A stretch of 64,000 nucleotides of DNA from Arcanobacterium sp. Lineage in GTDB: Bacteria; Actinomycetota; Actinomycetes; Actinomycetales; Actinomycetaceae. The stretch is taken from positions 318,364 through 382,363 of the forward strand of contig JALFSN010000006.1 of the NCBI GenBank assembly GCA_022778805.1, read 5' to 3'. This document shows positions 1 to 9,000 of this stretch, piece after piece. Positions within the stretch are counted from its first letter, which is position 1. The number at the start of each line of letters is the position of its first letter. The position numbers were made by a program, and so were the translations under genes. Below the pieces are notes generated by a model. The model searched no databases and was not told where the DNA came from. It saw nothing but the letters and a program-made list of their open reading frames with translations.

Positions 1-692
<692 letters not shown>

Positions 693-894
693 CTAGGAGC
701 TGATTGTTGTTCAGCTGATGCCCGCGACGGATAACGCATTTTCCTCGAATCTTGTTCCGTGAAGATTCGCAGAGAATTCGCTCATCAGCTGCGCGCTTTT
801 CACCTGGCATACCAGGTGCCACCTATGATTTTGGCATTAGCTCTGGTGGATGTGCAAAACAAATAAGCACAATTGCCTTGATGTTCACCACTAG

Positions 895-927
895 CTAAAA
901 CTTGAGCCTACTAAACTCAAGTTTTAG
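895..927. promoter_or_regulatory. Inverted repeat: HAIR-like HspR operator or transcription terminator
   Basis: CTAAAACTTGAG and CTCAAGTTTTAG form a perfect 12-bp inverted repeat with a 9-nt centre. The core reads CTTGAGC-N7-ACTCAAG, one base away from the actinobacterial HAIR element (CTTGAGT-N7-ACTCAAG) bound by the heat-shock repressor HspR. It sits upstream of groEL on its strand, but also 98 nt downstream of the LytR_C gene stop, where it could act as a terminator. The gap 675-1024 holds nothing else I can support. Confidence 0.5.
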
Positions 928-1024
928 GTGATGGAGAGCAGCGTTTTGGTGACGCAGAAAACCACAGCATGAGGGACGCAGCACAGGGCGGTTGCAGCGT
1001 TCTCCATGTCGAGCGATCGAGGGA

Positions 1025-1678
1025 TTAGCCGCGCAACACCACGACGATATCAGTGGCTCCTGGCGCCTTTGCAGCATCCTCGGTGAGAGTGGTAATACCC
1101 AGCTCGGCAGCAATCTTCTGCGCAGTCACCCGCAGATCGGAGCCATGGTAGAAAATCGTGCTCTGCTCCGGATCGCCGTCACTGTAGTCGTCAGTTTTTA
1201 CCGCCGTAAAACCAGCCGCTTTGAGCTTATCCGCGTTGCTAGCTGCTAGCCCATCTTCATCTGTGCCGTTGAGAACTGAAACTTTCGCCCCAAGATTGGG
1301 CTGGCTATCTGCCGCCGTGGCAGACGCTCCCCCGTCTTTGCCGGTATCAGCTGTTCCAGTCGATTTCTGAGCGGTGCTGGCACCATTCGATGCCGGTGTG
1401 CTCTCTTTGGAAGCGCTCCCACTATCTTTCTGGGCAGATGTCTGTGCCGTCTGCGTGACGCCGGTGCGCATCACACTCATCGCGGTACCGATTCCCACCC
1501 CTACCAGTGGGGAGATCAGCACCACTAGCACCAGGGCAATAAGCCACTTATGCGATTTCTTTTGCACCCGATGCGCTCCCACAGATGCGCGATTTTGTGC
1601 CATCTGATCAAATTGGTCGAAACTAAACTTCTCTTCTGCCACGGCAACCCTATCGCAAGTTTTGGCGGAATCCGCCAC
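1025..1678 (-). CDS. LytR_C-domain membrane protein
   Basis: A 217-residue protein with a short cytoplasmic N-terminus, one membrane segment at about residues 45-70 (WLIALVLVVLISPLVGVGIG), a Ser/Ala/Thr/Gly-rich linker of about 60 residues, and a C-terminal LytR_C domain (about 130-217). That domain starts KVSVLNGTDEDGLAA and ends TDIVVVLRG. LytR_C domains occur at the end of LytR-CpsA-Psr cell-wall ligases and as stand-alone envelope proteins such as this one; the exact role is unknown. The start used is GTG at 1678; an internal ATG (MAQNRASVG, 25 residues in) is a reasonable alternative. It follows the DUF3263 gene after 15 nt, so the two are probably co-transcribed. This DUF3263-LytR_C pairing upstream of a chaperone gene is seen in other actinobacteria. 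Confidence 0.85.
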   Translation of the reverse strand: MADSAKTCDRVAVAEEKFSFDQFDQMAQNRASVGAHRVQKKSHKWLIALVLVVLISPLVGVGIGTAMSVMRTGVTQTAQTSAQKDSGSASKESTPASNGASTAQKSTGTADTGKDGGASATAADSQPNLGAKVSVLNGTDEDGLAASNADKLKAAGFTAVKTDDYSDGDPEQSTIFYHGSDLRVTAQKIAAELGITTLTEDAAKAPGATDIVVVLRG

Positions 1679-1693
1679 GTATCAACAGTATCT

Positions 1694-2065
1694 CTAGCTT
1701 CCACGCCGCTCGTCAAATTTGCTATCGCGTCCATGCCGCAAGCGATCAACGAGCACCGGATCCGCTCGCCAAAAACGCGGCTGATCGAGCAGCGACGAGA
1801 GCAGCACGTAGTACCGTGACGGCGTCAAACCCGTCTCTCTCTTAATCGCCGCTTCCCGAGTATCCGCAATTCGCCACCATTCGCGCTCGACGTGCAAGAC
1901 GGCTCGTTCCAGTTCATTCAGGTCATCTAGCTCATCCCGCGGATCATCCTGCGATTCATTCCGCAACTTATCCAGCGGCTCATCCCGCTCGACTGGCTCA
2001 GTGAAGGCATTGGAATCGCCTGCGCCATACCGACTCTGAGCAGCTTCGCCCTCTTGACTATCCAT
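1694..2065 (-). CDS. DUF3263 family protein
   Basis: A 123-residue protein with an acidic, low-complexity N-terminal half (about 1-45) and a DUF3263 domain at about 47-115. The domain reads LNELERAVLHVEREWWRIAD, then ETGLTPSRYYVLLSSLLDQP and RADPVLVDRLRHGRD. The family is confined to actinobacteria and resembles a small helix-turn-helix protein, so DNA binding is plausible but unproven. The minus-strand ATG at 2065 lies 6 nt after TAGGCT with no ribosome-binding site between, so the mRNA is probably leaderless. It leads the short LytR_C operon. Confidence 0.85.
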   Translation of the reverse strand: MDSQEGEAAQSRYGAGDSNAFTEPVERDEPLDKLRNESQDDPRDELDDLNELERAVLHVEREWWRIADTREAAIKRETGLTPSRYYVLLSSLLDQPRFWRADPVLVDRLRHGRDSKFDERRGS

Positions 2066-2384
2066 ACTTCAAGCCTAACGGGCAGCTACCATAAATTTTC
2101 AGAAAATTTATCCTGCGTGCTCGTGAAATCATATGTAGACGAGGTATATAGAGGGGAGCAGAGCTCCATGCGAGCTGCGTATGTATTCCTAGACATTGAA
2201 ACGAGGGCTATATGGCTATGCCATCAACACCCACATCCCATGGGAAGAGGGACTCAACATCCGAAAGGGCTGAAGCAAAGGGCTGGAGTAAACCGATACG
2301 TAAACCCGAACGACCAGCCACGACACGCCACCATAAGCAACCATTTTGGCGCTTAACCCAAAGAACTGGAGGCTTTCACGGCTG
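2066..2384. other. Intergenic stretch without recognisable gene
   Basis: A region of 319 bp between the DUF3263 start and the tRNA-Thr 3' end. Apart from the -10 hexamer next to the DUF3263 start I see no convincing coding frame, RNA or repeat. Confidence 0.6.
2072..2077 (-). promoter_or_regulatory. -10 hexamer of a probable leaderless promoter (DUF3263)
   Basis: TAGGCT followed by 6 nt (TGAAGT) and then the ATG at 2065. Hexamer and spacing match the other leaderless starts in this window, which puts the transcription start on or next to the start codon. Confidence 0.55.
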
Positions 2385-2457
2385 AGCCACCTGAGAGAAT
2401 CGAACTCTCGACCTATTCATTACGAGTGAATCGCTCTGCCGACTGAGCTAAGGTGGC
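2385..2457 (-). tRNA. tRNA-Thr (anticodon CGT)
   Basis: The minus strand folds as a 73-nt cloverleaf. The acceptor stem GCCACCT pairs with AGGTGGC. The D-arm contains AGCTCAGTCGGCAGAGC. The anticodon stem ATTCA/TGAAT encloses the loop CTCGTAA (anticodon CGT, reading ACG threonine codons). The T-arm is AGAG-TTCGATT-CTCT. The discriminator base is T and no CCA is encoded. The flanks show no integrated element. Confidence 0.95.
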
Positions 2458-2713
2458 GCGCTCCCGTGCATGCGCTCGCTCAACTCACTCAGCTCACGCA
2501 CGAACTAGCGTAGCTAATCTACCTAAAACATCACCTGCTTTTCAAATACGGAATTACACTGCGGCCACAGCTGCAACCTCTAACGCGTGTGAGATGCTCA
2601 TATGCTGCGCCCACTCCCAGCGAAACAAGGGAAACGCAGTAAAATGCGGTAAAGCACAGAAAAATACAGCGAAAGTTCCGCCGCAACAGTTCCGCCGCAA
2701 CATTCTCAGCACC

Positions 2714-2761
2714 TTACTGAACTGGACACACCAGACTTTACTGAGCTGGGCACACCAGATT
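2714..2761. repeat. Tandem 24-bp duplication covering the 3' end of the hydrolase gene
   Basis: Bases 2738-2761 carry the last codons and TAA stop of the minus-strand hydrolase (residues LVCPAQ). Bases 2714-2737 repeat the same 24 bp with 3 mismatches and would read LVCPVQ-stop. Bases 2673-2700 also hold a tandem AGTTCCGCCGCAAC pair. These look like replication-slippage products in the gene's 3' flank. Confidence 0.75.
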
Positions 2762-4291
2762 ATTTTTTGGCACGCTGCCGCTTAGCAGATAGGCGTTAAT
2801 AGGATCGCTCACGCATGGTGTCGAACGCCCGTAGGCAGTATGACCAGTGCCCTGCCACGTAATGAGCCGTGAATTCTCAAGCGTATTCGCCAAATCTTGT
2901 GCCCACGAATACGGCGTAGCTGGATCTCCCGACGTGCCCACTACGACGATAGGAGCAGAACCACTTGCCACGAATGGCCCCACTCGCTTAGTTGGTTTGA
3001 CTGGCCACAGTGAGCACGTGAGCTCGTCGTAGCCAAATACCGGCCCAAAAATCGGTGCTGCCTTCACCAATTCTGACTCTTGCTGCGCCCACTTCTCGGC
3101 ATTTCCTTCGACGGGGTAATCACCGCAGTTAATCACGATATTTGCTTCCATCGCATTGTCCGAAAACTTCCCATCTTTGCGCCCGAGGTAAGCGTCAAAA
3201 AGCACCTGGAAAGCACTGCCGTCTTCACGCTCAATTACATCCCGAAAAGCCTTGGTGAGACTGGTGTAGTTAGAGCTATAAAGTGGCGTAATCACGCCGT
3301 AAAGGAGCGCTGATTGGGTGAGTGGCCGCTGCGAATCACTCGTCTGTATGGGATGCTCAAGCGCCTGCGTGAAGAGCGTCGCGACTTTGTCCCGTGCCTG
3401 CTCTAAAGTGCCTGAAAATGGGCAGCTCGCCTCTTTTTGGAGGCAATCAACGAGGTATGTATCCAGCGCTTTTTCAAAGCCAACAAGCTGATCGCGGGTC
3501 TGCTCAAAATTAGTTTTGGTGGCAGCCACAGCTCCATCAAGCACCATCCTGCCCACGTTTTTAGGGAAGAGCTGAGCGTACTCGGCTCCTAGCTCAGTGC
3601 CGTAAGAAAATCCAAGATAGTAGAGCTTCGGATCCCCTTGCACCGCTCGAATAATGTCCATATCCCGTGCCGTATTTTCAGTGTTGATATAGGCCAGCTC
3701 CTTACCAGAGTGGCTCACACATCCTGCGACAAACTCTTCGGCATCGCGCCTGCTGGCAGCTTCGCCCGCAGAAGTGCGCGGATAGCTCGCTTCTGCAAAC
3801 TTCAAAAGCTGATTGTCATCAACGCAATCAATGGGCCGAGATTCCCCCACCCCACGAGGATCAAAACCGATAATATCGAAATGCCGCAGTACGTTCGCCG
3901 GGAAAAAACTATCAGCAGCTTGGGCGAGTGTTTGCCCACTTTCGCCAGGCCCACCTGGATTTACGAGCAAAGAACCAATTTTTTTGCCACTAGCTGCATG
4001 TTTGGTGACGGCGATGCGCAGTACTGCACCCGCAGGATTTGCGTAGTCGAGAGGCACAGTGTATCGGCCGCACTCTAGAGACTCACCGCATTCTTGCCAC
4101 GTCACCCCTTGGCTGTAAAAGACCTCAAGGTCAGTAGGTATCTCAGGCATGGGAGCTTCAATCGGCACTACAGCATCCTCCCGTGTATTCCCACTGGCAC
4201 CCGAACTTCCATCAGGAGAAGCCCCACTTGCGCAAGCTCCTAAAAGAAAGGCACTCACCAGTGCTGCTACGGCATATTTCTTCTTCGTCAT
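2738..4291 (-). CDS. Secreted alpha/beta-hydrolase lipoprotein, S33 tripeptidyl-aminopeptidase type
   Basis: A 517-residue exported serine hydrolase. The N-terminus MTKKKYAVAALVSAFLLGAC is a lipoprotein signal with lipobox LGAC (Cys20), so the mature enzyme should be anchored outside the membrane. The alpha/beta-hydrolase core contains LLVNPGGPGESG (oxyanion region, about 108-119), the nucleophile elbow GFSYG (Ser229), Asp456 in GTSGDPATPY and His484 in GTGHTAYG. This layout, with a late cap domain and C-terminal TAP_C-like part, is that of the SlpD/SlpE/Tap aminopeptidase family, which removes short N-terminal peptides from exported proteins. A proteinaceous substrate is inferred; esterase activity is possible. 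It stands alone, and its stop codon lies inside a 24-bp tandem duplication. Confidence 0.88.
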   Translation of the reverse strand: MTKKKYAVAALVSAFLLGACASGASPDGSSGASGNTREDAVVPIEAPMPEIPTDLEVFYSQGVTWQECGESLECGRYTVPLDYANPAGAVLRIAVTKHAASGKKIGSLLVNPGGPGESGQTLAQAADSFFPANVLRHFDIIGFDPRGVGESRPIDCVDDNQLLKFAEASYPRTSAGEAASRRDAEEFVAGCVSHSGKELAYINTENTARDMDIIRAVQGDPKLYYLGFSYGTELGAEYAQLFPKNVGRMVLDGAVAATKTNFEQTRDQLVGFEKALDTYLVDCLQKEASCPFSGTLEQARDKVATLFTQALEHPIQTSDSQRPLTQSALLYGVITPLYSSNYTSLTKAFRDVIEREDGSAFQVLFDAYLGRKDGKFSDNAMEANIVINCGDYPVEGNAEKWAQQESELVKAAPIFGPVFGYDELTCSLWPVKPTKRVGPFVASGSAPIVVVGTSGDPATPYSWAQDLANTLENSRLITWQGTGHTAYGRSTPCVSDPINAYLLSGSVPKNNLVCPAQ

Positions 4292-4501
4292 CTTTGCCCA
4301 TCTCAGCCAACATCACATATCCGCAACCTATCCTACAAGATGCCCGGTACCCTCACCCGTCCGTGGGTATGGATTCTAAAGCCACGTGGGTTTCAAATCG
4401 GGCGACATTTTGCAGGTCTGTGGACGTAGAATCCGTGAGCTACGAGGAAGGTGCACTCCTAAATGGAACCCACAATTTCACTGATGCTCACACCATGTGA
4501 G

Positions 4502-4507
4502 TACCCT
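4502..4507 (+). promoter_or_regulatory. -10 hexamer of a probable leaderless promoter (ung)
   Basis: TACCCT, 6 nt (AGAAGC), then the ung ATG at 4514. There is no Shine-Dalgarno sequence, and this spacing decides the start codon over the upstream in-frame ATG at 4463. Confidence 0.55.
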
Positions 4508-4513
4508 AGAAGC

Positions 4514-5200
4514 ATGACAGCAGTTTCTCCGCTCAGCAGCATCATGGCACCCGATTGGGCACAGGCTTTGGCTCCGATGGAAGACGCGATTCACGCGATG
4601 GGAGATTTTCTACGCTCGGAAATAGCGGCGGGGCACGGCTATTTACCCGCAGGGAAAAACGTCTTTCGCGCCTTTGCTTACCCGCTGGCCAACGTGCGCG
4701 TGCTCATCGTGGGGCAAGATCCGTATCCCACGCCTGGCCATCCTGTAGGTCTGAGTTTCTCTGTGGCGCCTGACGTTCGCCCGCTGCCCCGCTCACTCAT
4801 CAACATCTTTACCGAGCTGCACTCCGATCTGGGCATCACTCCAGCTCCCTGCGGGGATCTCACTCCGTGGTGCGAGCGCGGAGTAATGCTGCTCAACAGA
4901 GTACTGACAGTGCGACCCAATGCTCCTGCCAGCCACCGTGGAAAAGGCTGGGAAGACATCACGGAGTTTGCTATCCGCACTCTCGTGCAACGCGGCGGTC
5001 CACTTGTGGCCATCCTCTGGGGCCGTCAAGCGCAAGAGCTCGCACCGATGCTGGGCACAACGCCCATTATTGCGAGCGCCCACCCCTCCCCGCTCTCCGC
5101 TTCCCGAGGGTTTTTCGGCTCGAAGCCTTTCTCACGAGCCAACGATTTACTGGCGAGCCAGGGTGCGGCGCCAATTGATTGGGATCTCAGCCACCGGTGA
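4514..5200 (+). CDS. ung: Uracil-DNA glycosylase, family 1
   Basis: Removes uracil from DNA as the first step of base-excision repair. The 228-residue protein carries the water-activating [16 protein letters not shown] motif, [22 protein letters not shown], the LVAILWG strand and the [14 protein letters not shown] minor-groove loop, all diagnostic of Ung. The frame is open upstream to an ATG at 4463, but the start at 4514 (MTAVSPLSS) is preferred because it matches family length and follows a TANNNT-N6 leaderless promoter. The alkyltransferase gene follows on the same strand with its own leaderless promoter near the ung stop, so the two form a small DNA-repair pair that is not necessarily one operon. 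Confidence 0.97.
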   Translation: MTAVSPLSSIMAPDWAQALAPMEDAIHAMGDFLRSEIAAGHGYLPAGKNVFRAFAYPLANVRVLIVGQDPYPTPGHPVGLSFSVAPDVRPLPRSLINIFTELHSDLGITPAPCGDLTPWCERGVMLLNRVLTVRPNAPASHRGKGWEDITEFAIRTLVQRGGPLVAILWGRQAQELAPMLGTTPIIASAHPSPLSASRGFFGSKPFSRANDLLASQGAAPIDWDLSHR

Positions 5201-5214
5201 GCACGCAGCAGACA

Positions 5215-5220
5215 TATTCT
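5215..5220 (+). promoter_or_regulatory. -10 hexamer of a probable leaderless promoter (ogt)
   Basis: TATTCT, 6 nt (AGGCGC), then ATG at 5227. Same architecture as upstream of ung and hrpA. Confidence 0.55.
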
Positions 5221-5226
5221 AGGCGC

Positions 5227-5832
5227 ATGCACTATCTTTTCTCGCTGACGCCGAACCCACCGGTGCTACACCATCCCCCAGATGCGGCAGTGCTTCCAGA
5301 CGCAGCAGCGCTCCGCTCCTGGGAAGTGCTCCGCTCGTGGAAATTTGCCGTGGACATCGACGAAAGTGGTGCTATTGCGCGCACATGGTTTGTATCAGGC
5401 GCTGAGCAGTCTGATGAACAGCCTGATGCTCCTGCCGATATCCCTGAGCTTGCTGCCCCTATAGCAGCAGCACTGCGTGCGTGGGCACGCGGCGAGGCCC
5501 ATGCGTTCGCCGCACTTCCTTTGCACCCTGCTGCCACTGCGTTTGCGGCCGATATTCGCCGTGCACTCATGCAGATACCGCTAGGCGAGGTGGTGACGTA
5601 TGCAGAATTAGCAGCCCGAGCTGGCCACCCCCACGCCATCCGTGCAGCAGCGAGCGCTTGCGCGCGCAATCCACTCCCCCTCATCGTGCCCTGCCATCGG
5701 GTAGTGCCCGCTGCTAGCACGCGCACATCTGAGCGTGCCACGCATACGCCTGACTACGGAAACTACGCCTTTGGGCGGGCGCTCAAAAGCGCGCTCATCA
5801 CCTGGGAAAAGGCTGCTAAGAAAGCTGGGTAA
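5227..5832 (+). CDS. ogt: Methylated-DNA--protein-cysteine S-methyltransferase
   Basis: A suicide repair protein that moves alkyl groups from O6-alkylguanine to its own cysteine. It has 201 residues from the ATG at 5227; the frame extends upstream to 5179 but would then overlap ung and miss the leaderless promoter. The C-terminal domain shows ADIRRALMQIPLGEVVTYAELAARAG (helix-turn-helix region) and the active site LPLIVPCHRVVPA with the acceptor Cys in PCHR. The loop before YGNYAFGRALKSALITWE, which normally reads GYGGG, is lengthened (TSERATHTPDYG). The N-terminal domain is weakly conserved, as is usual in Ogt/MGMT. It lies just after ung. Confidence 0.92.
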   Translation: MHYLFSLTPNPPVLHHPPDAAVLPDAAALRSWEVLRSWKFAVDIDESGAIARTWFVSGAEQSDEQPDAPADIPELAAPIAAALRAWARGEAHAFAALPLHPAATAFAADIRRALMQIPLGEVVTYAELAARAGHPHAIRAAASACARNPLPLIVPCHRVVPAASTRTSERATHTPDYGNYAFGRALKSALITWEKAAKKAG

Positions 5833-6025
5833 AGCATCCGCCACCGCTGAGGTTTGCCGCTGCTGAAGTTCACCACTGCTGAGAGCATTTTCCTCGGCAG
5901 TGGCACATGCTTTCAGCTGCCGCCGTTTCACACGTGCCGTTCTACATCTGCCGTTTTTACACGCCCTGGCTTTCACGCACTCTGGCTTTCACACGCTGGC
6001 GGTGTTCAGCTCCTCGTCCACGTGG

Positions 6026-6031
6026 CACAAT
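6026..6031 (+). promoter_or_regulatory. -10-like hexamer of a probable leaderless promoter (hrpA)
   Basis: CACAAT, 6 nt (AGGCAC), then GTG at 6038. The first base is off consensus, but spacing and following sequence copy the ung and ogt promoters. The preceding 200 bp after ogt is repetitive CTG/GCC-rich sequence without a clear gene. Confidence 0.4.
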
Positions 6032-6037
6032 AGGCAC

Positions 6038-9000
6038 GTGAGTGTGGGAGAAAAGGGCGATAAGAAGGCGTTCAAGAGCAGCGAGCGAAACGGCGCCATC
6101 GCTTCTCGTGCCGCCACCTCGAAAACTCCAAAATCCGGCAATCGTTCCCGCTCTTCTCGCCGTCATAGCCACCGCTCTCAGCACCGTTCGTGGCGTGGCT
6201 TTTCGAGCGAACAGCTGGAACTTCGCCGCCGAGCAGTGCCCACTATTACGTATCCTGAGGAACTTCCGGTCTCAGCGCGACGTGAAGAAATCAAACGCGC
6301 CATCAAGTATTCGCAGGTCGTAATCGTGGCTGGCGAGACGGGTTCGGGGAAAACGACCCAGATTCCTAAGATGTGTCTCGAACTCGGCCTCGGTATCACC
6401 GGCATGATTGGGCACACTCAGCCGCGGAGAATAGCGGCGCGTTCCGTGGCCGAACGCATTAGTGATGAACTCGGCGTGGAACTCGGCGGAGCGATCGGCT
6501 ATCAGGTGCGCTTTACGGATCGCGCTTCGGATAGTACGCTCGTCAAACTCATGACCGACGGCATCTTGCTGGCAGAGATTCAGTCTGACCCGCAGCTGCG
6601 AAAATATTCTGCCCTCATTATTGACGAAGCTCACGAGCGCAGCCTCAATATCGATTTCCTGCTCGGGTATTTAGCCCGTCTGCTCCCGCAGCGCCCTGAT
6701 CTCAAATTGATTATCACGTCAGCGACCATTGATTCTGAGCGCTTTGCCGCACATTTTGGTGAGCACATGTACGGCGGTTTCCCTGGCAATAAAGCGCCTA
6801 TCATTGAAGTTTCTGGCCGCACTTACCCCGTGGAGATCCGCTACCGACCACTTTTTGACGATGACGCCGTGACGCCGAGCACGGGGGGTATGCGTGACGC
6901 CGAACGTATCGCCCGCTCTGAGACTGGCGGCGATTTTGGCACCACAGCCGGCAGAGATGGCAGAAATGCCAGCGCTCACGGATACTCCAATGCCGACGTC
7001 ACTACCGGCATCGGCATTGGTAGAGAGAATGAGCGCCCCACGGCACAGGATCAGACCAGCGCAATCGTGGATGCTGCACATGAGCTTTTCGCTGAAGGGT
7101 CTGGAGACATTTTGGTCTTTCTCTCGGGCGAGGGAGAGATTCACGAGACGCAAAAGGCTTTCCACGACGATCTCGGCGTGCGCTATATTGAGCCCGGTGG
7201 ACGCAGCAGCATCCCCGACGCCGTGGAAGTCGTACCGCTCTTTGCCCGTCTGAGCGCGGCAGAGCAGCACCGTATTTTTGAGCCACACCAGCACCGCCGC
7301 ATCGTCCTCGCCACTAACATTGCCGAGACGTCTCTCACCGTGCCTGGCATTCGCTACGTTATCGATCCTGGCACGGCGCGCATTTCTCGATTTTCCAACA
7401 AGACTAAAGTGCAGCGCTTGCCCATTGAGGCTATCTCTCAGGCCTCTGCAAACCAGCGCTCCGGCCGCTGTGGGCGCGTAGCTGATGGTATTGCTATCCG
7501 GCTTTATTCGCACAGCGATTTTGAATCTCGTCCAGAATTTACCGAACCGGAGATCCAGCGCACGAGCTTGGCAGCTGTGATTTTGCAGATGGCATCGCTG
7601 CACTTGGGCGCAGTGGAGGATTTCCCTTTTATTGACCCGCCGGATATTCGAGCGGTACGAGCGGGCGTGCAGCTGCTCGAAGAGATCGGGGCGCTCGAAC
7701 CAGCGCCACCTGGCCGCCGGCAGGCCAGTCATCAGCAGCCGACCGAGCTGGCCGGCAAGCACTCCGCGCGCTCGGATGCTGCTCACTCGGAGACCTCAGG
7801 GAACTCGAAGATCGCTCCTCTGTCGGCTGCCCTCCCCTCAGCTGCTGCCTCATCGGTAGCTTCCTCATCGCCGGCTGCCCACTTGGAGAACTCGAATAGC
7901 GCTTCCCCATCGGCCACGCCAGCCCCTTACCGCCTCACGAAAATTGGCCGCGAGCTGGCGCGGCTTCCCATTGACCCACGCCTGGGGAGAATGCTGCTGG
8001 CTGGAGCGGACAATGGAGCTGCGGCCGAGGTGCTAGTGCTTGTGGCGGCGATGAGTGTGCAAGATGTGCGCGAGCGCCCCGCCGATTTTAAGGCGCAGGC
8101 CGATCAGCTGCACGCCCGTTTTACTGAGCCACATTCAGACTTCCTGGCGTATTTGAATCTGTGGCGTTATTTGAGCACTCAGCAGCGTGAACTTTCCGGA
8201 TCTGCTTTCCGCAGGCTGTGCAAAGCAGAATTTATCAACTGGTTGCGCTGGCGAGAATGGCAAGACGTCGTCACCCAGCTGCGTGAGCTAGCACAGCCGC
8301 TCCATTTGCACCTACGCCCCATCACGCTTCCCAGCGCTGCGCGTATTCGTGAAGCCGAAGAGGAACTCTTGCGCACAGCGGCAGATACCAGCCACCATCG
8401 CGCCGTAATTGCTGCCGTCAAGGCCGTCGGAAAAGGCTCCGACACTCCGGCAGCAAACGCCATTCATCGCAGTTTGCTCGTAGGGCTGCTCTCGAATATC
8501 GGCTCCTGGGATGAGCGCAAGCGCGACTATGAGGGGGCTCGTGGCACTCACTTCGTCATCTGGCCAGGATCGGGGCTGAATCGCAAGCATCACCCGTGGG
8601 TGATGGCCGCAGAGCTGGTGGAGACTTCACGTCTTTTTGCGCGTTCCGCCGCTCGCATTGAGCCCGAGTGGATTGAGCCTATTGCCAAGCATCTCGTGAA
8701 ACGCACCTATTCTGAACCTTTTTGGAGTGCGAAGCACGGCGCAGCCATGGTGCATGAACGGGTGACGCTCTACGGTCTGACGGTGACGCCCGACCGCGTT
8801 ATCCTCGCCAGCTCACTTGGCACAGCTGCAGCGCGCGAGTTGGCGCGCGAACTCTTTATTCGCTGCGCATTAGTAGATAACCAGTGGCGCGGTTCGCATC
8901 ACGCTTTCGTGCGGCATAATGCCGCTGAAGTGGAGAAAGCACACGAGGTCGAGACTCGGCTGCGCCAATTCGGGTTGGTGGCCGATGATGCCGCACAGTT

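Noticed and set aside
6719..7786. A 355-codon minus-strand frame inside hrpA
   Set aside because: No RBS or family similarity; it mirrors the helicase motifs on the other strand.
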